Source: Pseudomonadota bacterium
GTDB taxonomy: Bacteria > Pseudomonadota > Alphaproteobacteria > Geminicoccales > Geminicoccaceae
Assembly (NCBI GenBank): GCA_030549795.1
Contig: JAUQQO010000039.1
Coordinates: 33,166-97,165, forward strand
Direction of reading: 5' to 3'
Length of the DNA stretch: 64,000 nucleotides
Position numbers and translations under genes: made by a program
Part shown: piece by piece, positions 15,405 to 24,296 of the stretch
Layout: every line of letters starts with the position of its first letter
How positions within the stretch are numbered: position 1 is the first letter of the stretch
The notes under the pieces: model-generated
Databases searched by the model: none
What the model was told of the DNA's origin: nothing
What the model saw: the letters and a program-made list of their open reading frames with translations, nothing else

Positions 15405-17135
15405 TCAGTGCGCGAGCCCGACCGCCGAGAGTTCGGCCGCGCCGGCGAGCACGCTCTGTGCGAGCCCGTAGGTTTCCGGCAACAGGTGTGCGGCGTAGAA
15501 GCGGGCGAGCTGGGGCCAGTCGGCGCCGCCGTCGCCGTGGCCCGTGCTCGCGGCCGAAGCGCCGCGCGCGACCAAAAAGCCACCCAGGGTGTGGCCGAAC
15601 AGGCGCAAGTAGGCGCTCGCGGCGGCGCCGCGGCTCTCCTCATCGGCCTGTTGCAGATAACGGGTGGTGGTCTTGAGCCGCTCGAGCGCCTCGCGCAACG
15701 GCAGCCGCAGCGCAGCCGGTGCGGTTTCGAGATCCGTCTCGAGCTCGGCGATGAGCTCCCAGGGCAAGCGGCCGTCTTCAAGGGCGAGCTTGCGGCCGAC
15801 CAGATCCATCGCCTGGATGCCGTTGGTGCCCTCGTAGATCGGCAGGATGCGGGCGTCGCGCCAGTGCTGCGCCACCCCGGTCTCCTCGACATAGCCCATG
15901 CCGCCGTGGATCTGGATGGTGGCGGAAGTGATCTCTTGCGCGAGCTCGGTGCACCAGGCCTTCACGATCGGCGTGAGAAGGGCCACCCGCCCGGCGGCGC
16001 GGGCCCGGCGGGTGGGATCGGGCTCGCGCGCGGCACGGTCGACGAAGGTCGCGGTCCAATAGCAAAGCGCCCGCATCGCCGCGATGTGCGCGCGCATGCG
16101 CATAAGCATCCGGCGCACGTCCGGCCAGGCGAGGATCGGCACCGCCGCGCCGTCCTTGCGCCCCTGGATGCGGTTGCGGGCGTAGGTCAAGGCGGCCTGA
16201 TAGGCGCGCTCGGAGAGCCCGAGCCCCTCGTGGCCCACCGCCAGCCGCGCATTGTTCATCATGGTGAACATGCAAGCGAGACCGCGGTGTTCCTCGCCCA
16301 AGAGATAACCGATGGCACCTTCGCTTTCGCCATAAGAAATCACACAAGTAGGCGAGGCGTGGATGCCGATTTTGTGCTCGAGTTTGAGCACCCGCCAGTC
16401 GTTGCGCACGGCCGGCTGGCCGTCGGCGCGCGGCAGATACTTGGGGACGATGAAGAGCGACAGACCACGCGTGCCGGCCGGCGCATCGGGAAGGCGCGCG
16501 AGCACGAGGTGCACCACGTTCTCGGCCATGTCGTGGTCGCCGAACGTGATGAAGATCTTCTGCCCGAAGAGGCGATAATGACCATCGCGGCGTTCGGCGC
16601 GGGTGCGGATGGCGCCGAGATCGGTGCCCGCTTGCGGTTCCGTCAAGCACATGGCGGCCGTCCACCGACCGGCGATCAGCGGCACGGCGTAGGTGCGTTT
16701 CTGCTCTTCACTGCCGTGGTGGAGGATGGCCTCGACCGCGCCCTGGGTGAGCAGTGGACAGAGCTCGAAGGTCATGTTCGCCGCGTTCCACAGATCGGCG
16801 AGCGCGGTATTGAGGGTCCAGGGCAGGTCCTGGCCACCATAGGCTTGGGGGAACACCACCCCCATCCAGCCGCCGTCGCGGAATTTCTCGAAAGCTTCCT
16901 TAAACCCCAAGGGCGTTCGCACCACGCCGTTTTCCAGCCGCGTACCCTCGCGGTCGCCGATTGCGTTGAGGGGGGCCAGGACTTCGGCTGCGAGCTTGCC
17001 GGCTTCTTCGAGCACCGCCTCGAAGAGGTCGAAGGTGGCGTGTTCGAGGCCGGGAAGCTGGGCGAGCTCCTGCGCCCGCGCGATCTGCGCGAGCACGAAG
17101 CGCATGTCCGCAAGCGGAGGCGTGAAGACCGTCAC
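15405..17135 (-). CDS. Acyl-CoA dehydrogenase, DmdC-like long form
   Basis: FAD-dependent acyl-CoA dehydrogenase of 576 residues, longer than the usual 380-400, with the extra N-terminal helix and C-terminal extension of the DmdC/AidB-like group. Motifs are MCLTEPQAGTDLG (flavin and substrate binding), GQKIFITFGDHD, and YEGTNGIQAMDLVGRKL with the catalytic-base Glu near 433. It follows an aldehyde dehydrogenase gene by 28 bases on the same strand. DmdC oxidises 3-methylmercaptopropionyl-CoA, but many homologues act on ordinary fatty acyl-CoA, so the substrate is not fixed by sequence. Confidence 0.9.
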   Translation of the reverse strand: MTVFTPPLADMRFVLAQIARAQELAQLPGLEHATFDLFEAVLEEAGKLAAEVLAPLNAIGDREGTRLENGVVRTPLGFKEAFEKFRDGGWMGVVFPQAYGGQDLPWTLNTALADLWNAANMTFELCPLLTQGAVEAILHHGSEEQKRTYAVPLIAGRWTAAMCLTEPQAGTDLGAIRTRAERRDGHYRLFGQKIFITFGDHDMAENVVHLVLARLPDAPAGTRGLSLFIVPKYLPRADGQPAVRNDWRVLKLEHKIGIHASPTCVISYGESEGAIGYLLGEEHRGLACMFTMMNNARLAVGHEGLGLSERAYQAALTYARNRIQGRKDGAAVPILAWPDVRRMLMRMRAHIAAMRALCYWTATFVDRAAREPDPTRRARAAGRVALLTPIVKAWCTELAQEITSATIQIHGGMGYVEETGVAQHWRDARILPIYEGTNGIQAMDLVGRKLALEDGRLPWELIAELETDLETAPAALRLPLREALERLKTTTRYLQQADEESRGAAASAYLRLFGHTLGGFLVARGASAASTGHGDGGADWPQLARFYAAHLLPETYGLAQSVLAGAAELSAVGLAH

Positions 17136-17163
17136 GTCCGTCTCCCTGCGCCGCCGATCCGCG

Positions 17164-18600
17164 TCAATGGCGGATCACCACCGTCTTGACCGCGGTGAAG
17201 CCGAGGAGCGCTTCAAAGCCTTTCTCGCGGCCGTGCCCGGAGTGCTTGAAGCCGCCGAAGGGCAGCTCGACGCCGCCACCGGCGCCGTAAGCGTTGAGGA
17301 ACACTTGGCCGGTGCGGATGCCCTTGGCCATGCGCAGGGCGCGGCCGAGGTCGCGCGTCCACACCCCGGCCACAAGGCCATAAGGCGTGCCATTGGCGAG
17401 CCGGATGGCGTCTTCCTCGTCCTCGAAGGGGAACACGGCGAGCACCGGCCCGAACACCTCCTCGCAGGCCAACCGATTGGCGCGCGGGACGGGGCCGAAG
17501 AGGACCGGTTCGACATAGAAGCCACCCGCTGGCAGCCCCGGTTCGAGCTTGCCGCGCGCGATCACCGGGATGCCGTCCTCGAGTGCACGGTCGATGTAGC
17601 CCTGAACGCGCTTGCGCTGCGTTTCGGAAATGAGCGCACCCATATCAAGATCCATTTCGTGGGTGCCGACGCGCGCCTGCGCGAAACGCTCGGCGAGCCG
17701 ACTGACCACCGCATCATAGGCCTTCTTCTCGACCAGCACGCGCGAGCCGGCCGAGCAAGTCTGGCCGGCGTTTTGGGTAATGGCGGTGACGACGACCGGA
17801 AGGCAGGCTTCAAGATCCGCATCGGCGAAGATCACTTGCGGGCTCTTGCCGCCCAGCTCGAGGGTACAGCCGACATGGTTCTTGGCCGCCGCCGCCTGCA
17901 CGAGCGCGCCCACTTCCGGTGAGCCGGTAAAGGACAGATGGTCGATGTCGGGATGGGCGGCGAGTGCCGCACCCGCTTCTTCACCGATGCCGAAGACGAC
18001 GTTCAAGGCGCCCTCGGGAAGACCGGCAGCATGCGCGAGCTCCGCGATGCGCACGATCGACAGCCCCGCCTCTTCGCCCGGCTTGACCACACAGGCGTTG
18101 CCAGCGGCGAGCGAGGCGGCGATCGAGCGGGCGAAGATCTGCGCCGGATAGTTCCAGGGCACGATGTGCGCCGTCACGCCCAAAGGCTCGCGCCAGGTGA
18201 GCACCGTATAGCCCTCGAGGAAGGGGATGGTATCACCGTGCAGCTTGTCGGCGGCACCGGCGTAGAACTCGAAGTAGCGCGCCGCCACCGCAATATCGGC
18301 GCGCGCCTGCTTCATCGGCTTGCCGGTGTCCTTGGCCTCGAGGGCAGCGAGCGGCTCCGCCTCGCGGCGGATCGCTTCTGCGATCCGCATCAAGATGCGG
18401 CCACGCTCGACTGCTGGAGTGCGACCCCATGCGCCTTCGAAGGCGGCGCGCGCCGCTTTGACCGCATCGTCGACATCCGCGGCGCCGCTGCGCGGCGCGG
18501 TGGCGAACGGCCGGCCGTCGGAAGGGCAAAGATGCTCGTAAACGCGGCCATCGCGCGCCGGAACCGACTTGCCGCCGATGAGGTTGAGATAAGTCTCCAT
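17164..18600 (-). CDS. NAD(P)-dependent aldehyde dehydrogenase
   Basis: Protein of 478 residues that oxidises an aldehyde to an acid. Class signatures are VPWNYPAQIF, SFTGSPEVG, LELGGKSP with the general-base Glu near 249, NAGQTCSAGSR with nucleophile Cys near 280, and EEVFGPVLAVF. ATG 18600 (METYLNLIGG) is preceded by GGGGAGGGGGTG, a very strong SD, and beats the ORF's earlier start. It heads a two-gene operon with the acyl-CoA dehydrogenase. It resembles betaine-aldehyde and gamma-aminobutyraldehyde dehydrogenases, but the substrate cannot be settled. Confidence 0.9.
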   Translation of the reverse strand: METYLNLIGGKSVPARDGRVYEHLCPSDGRPFATAPRSGAADVDDAVKAARAAFEGAWGRTPAVERGRILMRIAEAIRREAEPLAALEAKDTGKPMKQARADIAVAARYFEFYAGAADKLHGDTIPFLEGYTVLTWREPLGVTAHIVPWNYPAQIFARSIAASLAAGNACVVKPGEEAGLSIVRIAELAHAAGLPEGALNVVFGIGEEAGAALAAHPDIDHLSFTGSPEVGALVQAAAAKNHVGCTLELGGKSPQVIFADADLEACLPVVVTAITQNAGQTCSAGSRVLVEKKAYDAVVSRLAERFAQARVGTHEMDLDMGALISETQRKRVQGYIDRALEDGIPVIARGKLEPGLPAGGFYVEPVLFGPVPRANRLACEEVFGPVLAVFPFEDEEDAIRLANGTPYGLVAGVWTRDLGRALRMAKGIRTGQVFLNAYGAGGGVELPFGGFKHSGHGREKGFEALLGFTAVKTVVIRH

Positions 18601-18657
18601 CACCCCCTCCCCGCCAACACCTCGCATGCGTGCGCCCTCAGAAATGGCACGTTCTCG

Positions 18658-19209
18658 TCATGCGGGCCAGATCCTCGCCGGTGCCTCGGTCACTCGGGCG
18701 CGCTCTTCGAGTTCGGCGAGCAGCGCGTCTTTTCCATCCGGTAGGAGTTTTTCCGTGCGCGCAAAGCGCGCGAGCCGGCCGGCAAGGGTGAGGAGTTCCG
18801 GCACCGAGTCGAAGACGGCATTCAAGATGCGTGCTTGCCGGTCGCTGTCCGATGCGTAGGCGTGCGCGGTGCGGTTGCGCAGCTCGATCAGATCCATCAC
18901 GCGCGCGACGTCGTCGACGACGGCGAGACTTGCCAGGCGATCGAAGACCTGGCGCGCGGTGCGGTAGCGATCCTGTTCCCCCTCGATGCGGATGATGGTG
19001 CGCGCTGCGGCGCGCAGCGCATCGACATGCTGCTCGAAGCGCTTGAGCAGCGCGTCGGTGGCGTTGATGGTGGCCTCATCAAGGCCGCGCAGCTTGTCTG
19101 CAGTGAAGGGAACGAGCGGGGCGAGTTGCGCACGCAGCCGCGCGAGCGCCGAACCGGTGCGCGAAAGCGTGGTGAAGATGTTCTGCAGAAGTTCCTGGGC
19201 CTCGGTCAC
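18658..19209 (-). CDS. HEPN-domain toxin, HepT-like
   Basis: All-helical protein of 183 residues with the sequence RNRTAHAY at about 110-117. This is an exact Rx4HxY motif, the RNase active site of HepT toxins, whose Tyr is the residue AMPylated by the partner antitoxin. It is somewhat longer than typical HepT proteins. GTG 19209 overlaps the stop of the nucleotidyltransferase gene by four bases (GTGA) and has GGTGAGG upstream, so the pair is translationally coupled. I infer a type VII MntA-HepT toxin-antitoxin module. A housekeeping regulator with a HEPN domain is the alternative. Confidence 0.8.
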   Translation of the reverse strand: MTEAQELLQNIFTTLSRTGSALARLRAQLAPLVPFTADKLRGLDEATINATDALLKRFEQHVDALRAAARTIIRIEGEQDRYRTARQVFDRLASLAVVDDVARVMDLIELRNRTAHAYASDSDRQARILNAVFDSVPELLTLAGRLARFARTEKLLPDGKDALLAELEERARVTEAPARIWPA

Positions 19210-19505
19210 AACCTCACCCCCTGCTTTTTCGCGATGCGCACGAAGGGACCCTCGGGATCTCCCTCGTGGTGTACGAGAAGGTCCACCTTGCGCGCTCCTA
19301 GTGCCCGCTCGAGAGCCTCGTGCAGCCGCAGTTCCGGCCAGATCGCGCGATCGGCTGAAGCCGGAAGTTCGACGAGAAGGTCGATGTCGCCGCCTTGCGC
19401 GCGATCGTCGAGCTGCGAGCCAAACAACCACACTCGCGCTTGTGGCCCGTAGACTTGTGCCACGAGCCGCTTGATGGTGGCGATCTCTGCGGGTCTTAAG
19501 CGCAT
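19206..19505 (-). CDS. MntA-like minimal nucleotidyltransferase
   Basis: Protein of 99 residues with the polymerase-beta-like nucleotidyltransferase signature VWLFGSQ (Gly29-Ser30) followed by GGDIDLLVE, with the catalytic pair Asp40 and Asp42. The spacing between GS and DxD is nine residues rather than the usual ten. KVDLLVHHE supplies the third acidic strand. In MntA-HepT systems this enzyme silences the HEPN toxin by adding AMP to its tyrosine. ATG 19505 lacks a good SD. The gene lies directly before, and overlaps, the HEPN gene. Confidence 0.82.
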   Translation of the reverse strand: MRLRPAEIATIKRLVAQVYGPQARVWLFGSQLDDRAQGGDIDLLVELPASADRAIWPELRLHEALERALGARKVDLLVHHEGDPEGPFVRIAKKQGVRL

Positions 19506-19681
19506 GCGGCGGGCGAATAAGGCGCGGGTCAAGCGAGAACGCACATACCGCGAGCCCGGTTGCGGCGCGAGGGCGCCCACAGGGCGGCGTGAGGCGCGGG
19601 CGAGCCCAGCACACGATCTGGCCCCATCCGCACGCGCCTGCCAAGGAGCGGGGGCGAGGGTAAGATGAGGGCGCGGCGGCG

Positions 19682-20848
19682 TCAGCCCGGCCGTGCGGTG
19701 TCGGCAGCGATGCCGAGCTCGGCCAGCACCTCCGCTGTGTGCTCGCCGAGCTCGGGGGCTGGCCGGCGGATCGCACAGGGCGTGCCCTCGAGGCGCAGCG
19801 GAAAGCCGGTCATGCGCACCGTCCCGTGGCCGGGATGGGCCACGTCCAAGACCATCTCGAGCGCTTCGACCTGTGGGTCGGCGAAGGCTTCGGCGAGCTC
19901 GTGCACGGGCGCGCAGGGCACGCCTGCGGCATTGAGCCGTTCGATCCACTGCGCGGCCGGCGCGCGCACGAGCACCGCTTCGATGCGCGCTCTAAGCTCG
20001 CTTCGCCGCTTCACCCGCTCGGCGTTGGTCGCATAGCGCGGATCGGCGAGCAGCTCCGAAAGGCCCAGCGTGGCAAAGAACTTTCGAACGATCGCCTCGT
20101 TGGCGGGGGCGATGGCGATCGGACGGTCGGCGGTACGAAAGAGGCCATAAGGGGCGAGGATCGGGTGGTCGTTGCCGGTGCGCACAGGAGCGCGCCCGGT
20201 GGCGAAATATTCCGGGGCGAGATAGCCCAAAAGCGAGAGCATCGAGCCGAGCATGGTGGCCTCGACCCGCTGGCCGCGTCCAGTTCTTTCGCGCGCCCGC
20301 AGGGCAGCCAGGATGCCAAGCGCGGCATAGAGCCCAGCTGCGAGATCGGAAATCGGGGCAGCCGTGCGCACGGGCGGTCCGCCCTCTTCGCCATTGGTGG
20401 CCATAAAGCCGCTTAGGGCTTGCGCGATGAAGTCGAAGGCGGGGCGGTCGCGATAGGGACCGATGCTGCCGAAGCCGTTAATCGAACAGGTGATCAAGCG
20501 CGGGTTGAGCGCTGTGAGCCGGTGAGGCGGAAATCCCATCGCGTCGAGCACGCCCGGGCGGAAATTCTCCACCAGCACGTCGGCTCGTTCGATCAGGCGC
20601 GCGAGCACATGTTTGTCTTTTTCGCGCTTGAGATCGAGCACGATCGAGCGCTTGTTGCGATTGAAAGCGGCGAAGTACCAAGAAAGACCGTCGCGGATCG
20701 TACCGATCGCGCGGGTGGGATCACCATCCGGACTTTCGACTTTGATGACATCCGCCCCCAGATCGGCGAGGAGCATGGTGCAAAAGGGGCCGGAGAGGAC
20801 CCGGGTGAGATCGATCACCTGAATGCCCTCAAGCGCACCTCCCGCCAC
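19682..20848 (-). CDS. CaiB/BaiF family (class III) CoA-transferase
   Basis: Protein of 388 residues that moves CoA between carboxylic acids. It opens with ALEGIQVIDLTRVLSGPF and LLADLGADVIKVE. The catalytic Asp is in RPAFDFIAQALSG, preceded by NPRLITCSINGFG. LYAALGILAALRARERTG and NAAGVPCAPVHELAEAF are typical of the family. It starts four bases after the HMG-CoA lyase stop, making it the third gene of a coupled operon with a D-2-hydroxyacid oxidase. By context it may activate a dicarboxylate such as glutarate or 3-hydroxy-3-methylglutarate. Confidence 0.9.
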   Translation of the reverse strand: MAGGALEGIQVIDLTRVLSGPFCTMLLADLGADVIKVESPDGDPTRAIGTIRDGLSWYFAAFNRNKRSIVLDLKREKDKHVLARLIERADVLVENFRPGVLDAMGFPPHRLTALNPRLITCSINGFGSIGPYRDRPAFDFIAQALSGFMATNGEEGGPPVRTAAPISDLAAGLYAALGILAALRARERTGRGQRVEATMLGSMLSLLGYLAPEYFATGRAPVRTGNDHPILAPYGLFRTADRPIAIAPANEAIVRKFFATLGLSELLADPRYATNAERVKRRSELRARIEAVLVRAPAAQWIERLNAAGVPCAPVHELAEAFADPQVEALEMVLDVAHPGHGTVRMTGFPLRLEGTPCAIRRPAPELGEHTAEVLAELGIAADTARPG

Positions 20849-20852
20849 GGTT

Positions 20853-21800
20853 CTAGCCCTTGGCGGTGGCGACGGCGTCGAGCGGGTGCAGCTTGAGCCG
20901 CGGCCCCGCCTTCATCACCTGCCCCGGCAGCGGTCGCCCGATCGCGCGTTCCGCTTCCTGCGCCACGGCGATCAAGCGCTCGAGGTCGATCCCGGTTTCG
21001 ATCCCGCTCTCCTGGAGCAGATAGACGAGGTCTTCAGTGCAGATGTTGCCGGTGGCCCCGGGCGCGAACGGGCAGCCCCCGAGCCCGCCGATCGAGCTCT
21101 CGAAGCGGGTGATGCCGAGCTCGAGCCCCACCCAGGCGTTGACGAGGCCGACCCCGCGCGTGTTGTGGAAGTGCAGCACGAGTTCGAGCTCGGGCAGCGC
21201 GGCACGCAGGGCCTCTACGCGTGCGCGCACGAGCGCGGGTGTGGCCATGCCGGTGGTATCGCCGAGCGACAGCCGGCGGATGCCGAGGGCGAACAGCTCG
21301 CGCGCGAGTGCGACCACCTTTTCGGTCGGCACCTCGCCCTCGAACGGACAGCCGAAGACGACGGAGAGCGCGGCGTGCACGGGGACGTTGGCGGCGGCAC
21401 CGAGGCGCGCCACCTCGGCGACATCGGCGAGGCTTTCGGCGATCGAGCGGTTGAGGTTCTTGCGGTTGTGGCTCTCGGAAGCGGAGAGAAAGACGACCAT
21501 CCCATCCACACCGGCGCGAAGTGCGCGCTCCGCTCCTTTGGCGTTGGGGACGAGGGCGGTGATCTCCACCCCGTCGGGCCGGCCCAGGCGGGCCAAGAGC
21601 GCTTCGGCGTCGGCGAGCTGGGGGACGGCGCGCGGGCTCACAAAACTCGTGAGCTCGAGATGGCGAATCCCGGCTGCGATCAGCCCGCGGGCGAGGGCGA
21701 GCTTGGTCTCGGTGGGGACGATCACCTTCTCGGCCTGCAGCCCGTCGCGCAGGCCCACTTCGACGATCGTCACACGGGCCGGAAGATCGCAGCAGAGCAT
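20853..21800 (-). CDS. Hydroxymethylglutaryl-CoA lyase
   Basis: TIM-barrel lyase of 315 residues that splits HMG-CoA to acetyl-CoA and acetoacetate. VEVGLRDGLQAEK holds catalytic Arg and Asp, LTSFVSPRAVPQLADA follows, HFHNTRGVGLVNA carries the metal-binding His pair, and GGCPFAPGATGN is the signature with the active-site Cys. ATG 21800 overlaps the preceding stop by one base (TGATG) and has AGGAG upstream. Related citramalyl-CoA lyases share the fold, so the exact substrate is likely but not certain. Confidence 0.9.
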   Translation of the reverse strand: MLCCDLPARVTIVEVGLRDGLQAEKVIVPTETKLALARGLIAAGIRHLELTSFVSPRAVPQLADAEALLARLGRPDGVEITALVPNAKGAERALRAGVDGMVVFLSASESHNRKNLNRSIAESLADVAEVARLGAAANVPVHAALSVVFGCPFEGEVPTEKVVALARELFALGIRRLSLGDTTGMATPALVRARVEALRAALPELELVLHFHNTRGVGLVNAWVGLELGITRFESSIGGLGGCPFAPGATGNICTEDLVYLLQESGIETGIDLERLIAVAQEAERAIGRPLPGQVMKAGPRLKLHPLDAVATAKG

Positions 21801-23239
21801 CAACCGTGCTCCTCTTCGAGCGCGAGGATGGCACCGGGATTGAGAATGCCTAAGGGATCGAAGGCGCGCTTGACGCGCAGCATGAGTTCGTGATCGAGCG
21901 GCGCGCGACGACGCCACAAGGCCTCGCGTTTCAAGCGCCCGATCCCGTGTTCGGCGCTGATCGACCCACCGAGGGCTACGACCTCGTCATAGAGCCGCTC
22001 GAGTAGGATCGGAGCGAGCAGCTGCGCGCGTGCCGGCGGAACCAGGAAGTTGAAGTGCAGATTGCCGTCGCCCACGTGACCGAAGGGGAAAGGCCGCACA
22101 TCGGGATGTTCGCGCGCGAGCCATTGCTCCATCCGCGCGACGAGCTCGGGGATGGCGGTGATCGGCACCGTCACGTCATTGCGGACGATGGCGCCGAGAT
22201 GACGGACGGCTTCCGATTGCCCCTCGCGGATCCGCCACATGTTGGCGCGCTGCGCCTCGCTTTCGGCGCGCGTGCCGTCGCGCACGAGGCCCATGGCGAC
22301 CACAGCGGAGAGCACCGCCTCGAGCCGAGCGTCGAGCCCGTCTTCAAAGCCCCAGGCGAGTTCGACGAGCAGGTGCCAGGGATGCGGCTCGGCGAGCGGC
22401 CGGCGCACCCCCGCGAGATGGGTGCAGGCGGCTTCCACCCCAAGACCGGAAAGGAGCTCGAAACTCGCGATCGCTTCACCCGCTTTGTCCCGGAAGAGCT
22501 CGAAGACGTCGAGCGCGAGACCCGGGTGCTCGACCCCGAGCCACACGGTTGCGCGTTCCTTGGGGGCGGGAAAAAGGCGCAGCGCTGCGGCCGTGATCAC
22601 GCCGAGCGTACCTTCTGAGCCGATGAAGAGCTGCTTGAGATCGTAGCCCGTGTTGTCCTTGCGCAGCGATTTGAGCCCGTCCCACACCCGCCCGTCGGCG
22701 AGCACCACCTCAAGGCCGAGGACGAGCTCGCGCATCATGCCGTAGCGCAGCACGTGCACGCCGCCGGCGTTGGTGGCGATGTTGCCGCCGATTTGACAGG
22801 ATCCTTGCGAACCGAGGGTGAGGGGGAACAAGCGACCGATTTCGGCCGCTTTGCGCTGCACCGCCTCGAGCGTGCAGCCGGCTTCGACCACCATGTGCTC
22901 ACCGCGCGGATCGATCGTGCGGATCCGGTTCATCCGCTCGAGCGAAAGGACCACGTGCCGTCCGCTCGCATCCGGCACGCCGCCGTGCACGAGCCCGGTA
23001 TTGCCCCCCTGCGGCACGAGCGGTACGCGATGGCGCGCGGCCTCTGCGACCACGGCCGCCACTTCGGCGGTAGACGCCGGGCGCAGAACGGCAGCGGCGC
23101 GCCCGCGATACTGGCGCCAGAAGTCGACGGTGTAGGGTTCGATCATGTGCGGATCGAGCAGGACGCCAGCGGGGCCGAGCAGCGTCTGGCACCGCTCGAG
23201 GAACGTTGCGGGTACCGGGGACGGATCCAACGCGCTCAT
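21800..23239 (-). CDS. FAD-linked 2-hydroxyacid dehydrogenase (GlcD/D2HGDH-like)
   Basis: Protein of 479 residues. The N-terminal FAD-binding domain has VPLVPQGGNTGLVHGG and LGSQGSCQIGGNIATNAGG, and GSEGTLGVITAAALRLFP follows. The C-terminal substrate domain has FPFGHVGDGNLHFN (metal-binding His) and SISAEHGIGRLKREAL. The pattern is that of D-2-hydroxyglutarate and D-lactate dehydrogenases that pass electrons to flavoprotein or quinone. ATG 23239 begins MSALDPSPV; the open frame upstream is not conserved-looking. It heads an operon with HMG-CoA lyase and a CoA-transferase. Confidence 0.88.
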   Translation of the reverse strand: MSALDPSPVPATFLERCQTLLGPAGVLLDPHMIEPYTVDFWRQYRGRAAAVLRPASTAEVAAVVAEAARHRVPLVPQGGNTGLVHGGVPDASGRHVVLSLERMNRIRTIDPRGEHMVVEAGCTLEAVQRKAAEIGRLFPLTLGSQGSCQIGGNIATNAGGVHVLRYGMMRELVLGLEVVLADGRVWDGLKSLRKDNTGYDLKQLFIGSEGTLGVITAAALRLFPAPKERATVWLGVEHPGLALDVFELFRDKAGEAIASFELLSGLGVEAACTHLAGVRRPLAEPHPWHLLVELAWGFEDGLDARLEAVLSAVVAMGLVRDGTRAESEAQRANMWRIREGQSEAVRHLGAIVRNDVTVPITAIPELVARMEQWLAREHPDVRPFPFGHVGDGNLHFNFLVPPARAQLLAPILLERLYDEVVALGGSISAEHGIGRLKREALWRRRAPLDHELMLRVKRAFDPLGILNPGAILALEEEHG

Positions 23240-23333
23240 GGCGCGAAGCGTAGGTGCGGCCGAAGAGCGCGGCAAGCGCGCGAAACGAACCCCCGACTGC
23301 GCGATGCCGCCACCGCTCGTACGCGAGCGCGAA

Positions 23334-23361
23334 TTGACAGGCTCTCGCCCGCGGCTAGCCT
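23334..23361 (+). promoter_or_regulatory. Probable promoter of the dap operon
   Basis: A consensus -35 box TTGACA (23334-23339) is followed after 16 bases by TAGCCT (23356-23361), a weak -10. It lies in the gap between the divergent oxidase gene and dapD, about 55 bases before the dapD start. Confidence 0.5.
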
Positions 23362-23414
23362 CGCCGCGCTGCCGAACCGGAAGTCTCCTCACGAACGGAT
23401 GAGAGGGAAGGAGC

Positions 23415-24257
23415 ATGGCGCACGACCTGCTCGCCGGCACCATCGAGCGCGCGTGGGACGAGCGCGACACCATAGGCCCGCACACCAAAGGCGAGATCCG
23501 CGATGCCGTGGAAGCGGCGCTTGAGGCGTTGGATCGCGGCGAGTTGCGCGTAGCGGAGAAAAAGGACGGCCGCTGGGTCACCCATCAATGGCTAAAAAAG
23601 GCGGTTTTGCTCTCCTTTCGTCTGTTCGATATGACCACCATCCCAGGTGGGCCGGGCGGCACCAATTTTTGGGACAAAGTGCCGCTTAAATTCGCCGGCT
23701 GGGACGAAGCGCGCTTCCGCGCCGCCGGCTTCCGCGCCGTGCCCGGGGCGATCGTGCGCAAAAGTGCCTATATTGCGCCTTCTGTCGTGCTCATGCCCTG
23801 TTTTGTCAACGTAGGCGCGCACATCGATCGCGGCACCATGATCGATACCTGGGCGACGGTCGGATCCTGCGCCCAGATCGGAAAGAACTGCCACATCTCG
23901 GGAGGAGCCGGGATCGGGGGCGTGCTCGAGCCTCTCCAGGCCAATCCGGTGATCATCGAAGATGACGTGTTCATCGGTGCGCGCGCCGAAGTGGTGGAAG
24001 GCGTGATCGTGGAAGAGGGCGCAGTGCTCGCCATGGGCACCTTCATCGGCGCCTCGACCAAGATCGTCGACCGCACCACGGGCGAGATCTACACGGGTCG
24101 GGTACCCGCGGGTTCGGTGGTGGTACCCGGCACGCTGCCCGGCAATCCGCTGCCCGATGGTCGCCCCGGCCCCGGTCTTTACTGTGCGGTCATCATCAAG
24201 CGGGTGGATGCCAAGACGCGCGCGCGCACGGCCATCAACGAACTGTTGCGCGATTGA
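23415..24257 (+). CDS. dapD: Tetrahydrodipicolinate N-succinyltransferase
   Basis: Lysine and diaminopimelate synthesis: adds a succinyl group from succinyl-CoA to tetrahydrodipicolinate. The 280 residues have an alpha-helical N-terminus, then left-handed beta-helix hexapeptide repeats ([59 protein letters not shown]). ATG 23415 is preceded by GGAAGGAG. dapE follows 39 bases later. Confidence 0.96.
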   Translation: MAHDLLAGTIERAWDERDTIGPHTKGEIRDAVEAALEALDRGELRVAEKKDGRWVTHQWLKKAVLLSFRLFDMTTIPGGPGGTNFWDKVPLKFAGWDEARFRAAGFRAVPGAIVRKSAYIAPSVVLMPCFVNVGAHIDRGTMIDTWATVGSCAQIGKNCHISGGAGIGGVLEPLQANPVIIEDDVFIGARAEVVEGVIVEEGAVLAMGTFIGASTKIVDRTTGEIYTGRVPAGSVVVPGTLPGNPLPDGRPGPGLYCAVIIKRVDAKTRARTAINELLRD

Positions 24258-24296
24258 GCGCTTGCCCGGGCGGCGGGTTCGGCCGAAGAGGAGACC

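Noticed and set aside
14979..17189. Rightward open frame of 736 codons
   Set aside because: It is antisense to the acyl-CoA dehydrogenase, whose motifs are intact. The translation is His/Arg/Gly-rich with no family features, as expected for the mirror frame of a GC-rich gene.
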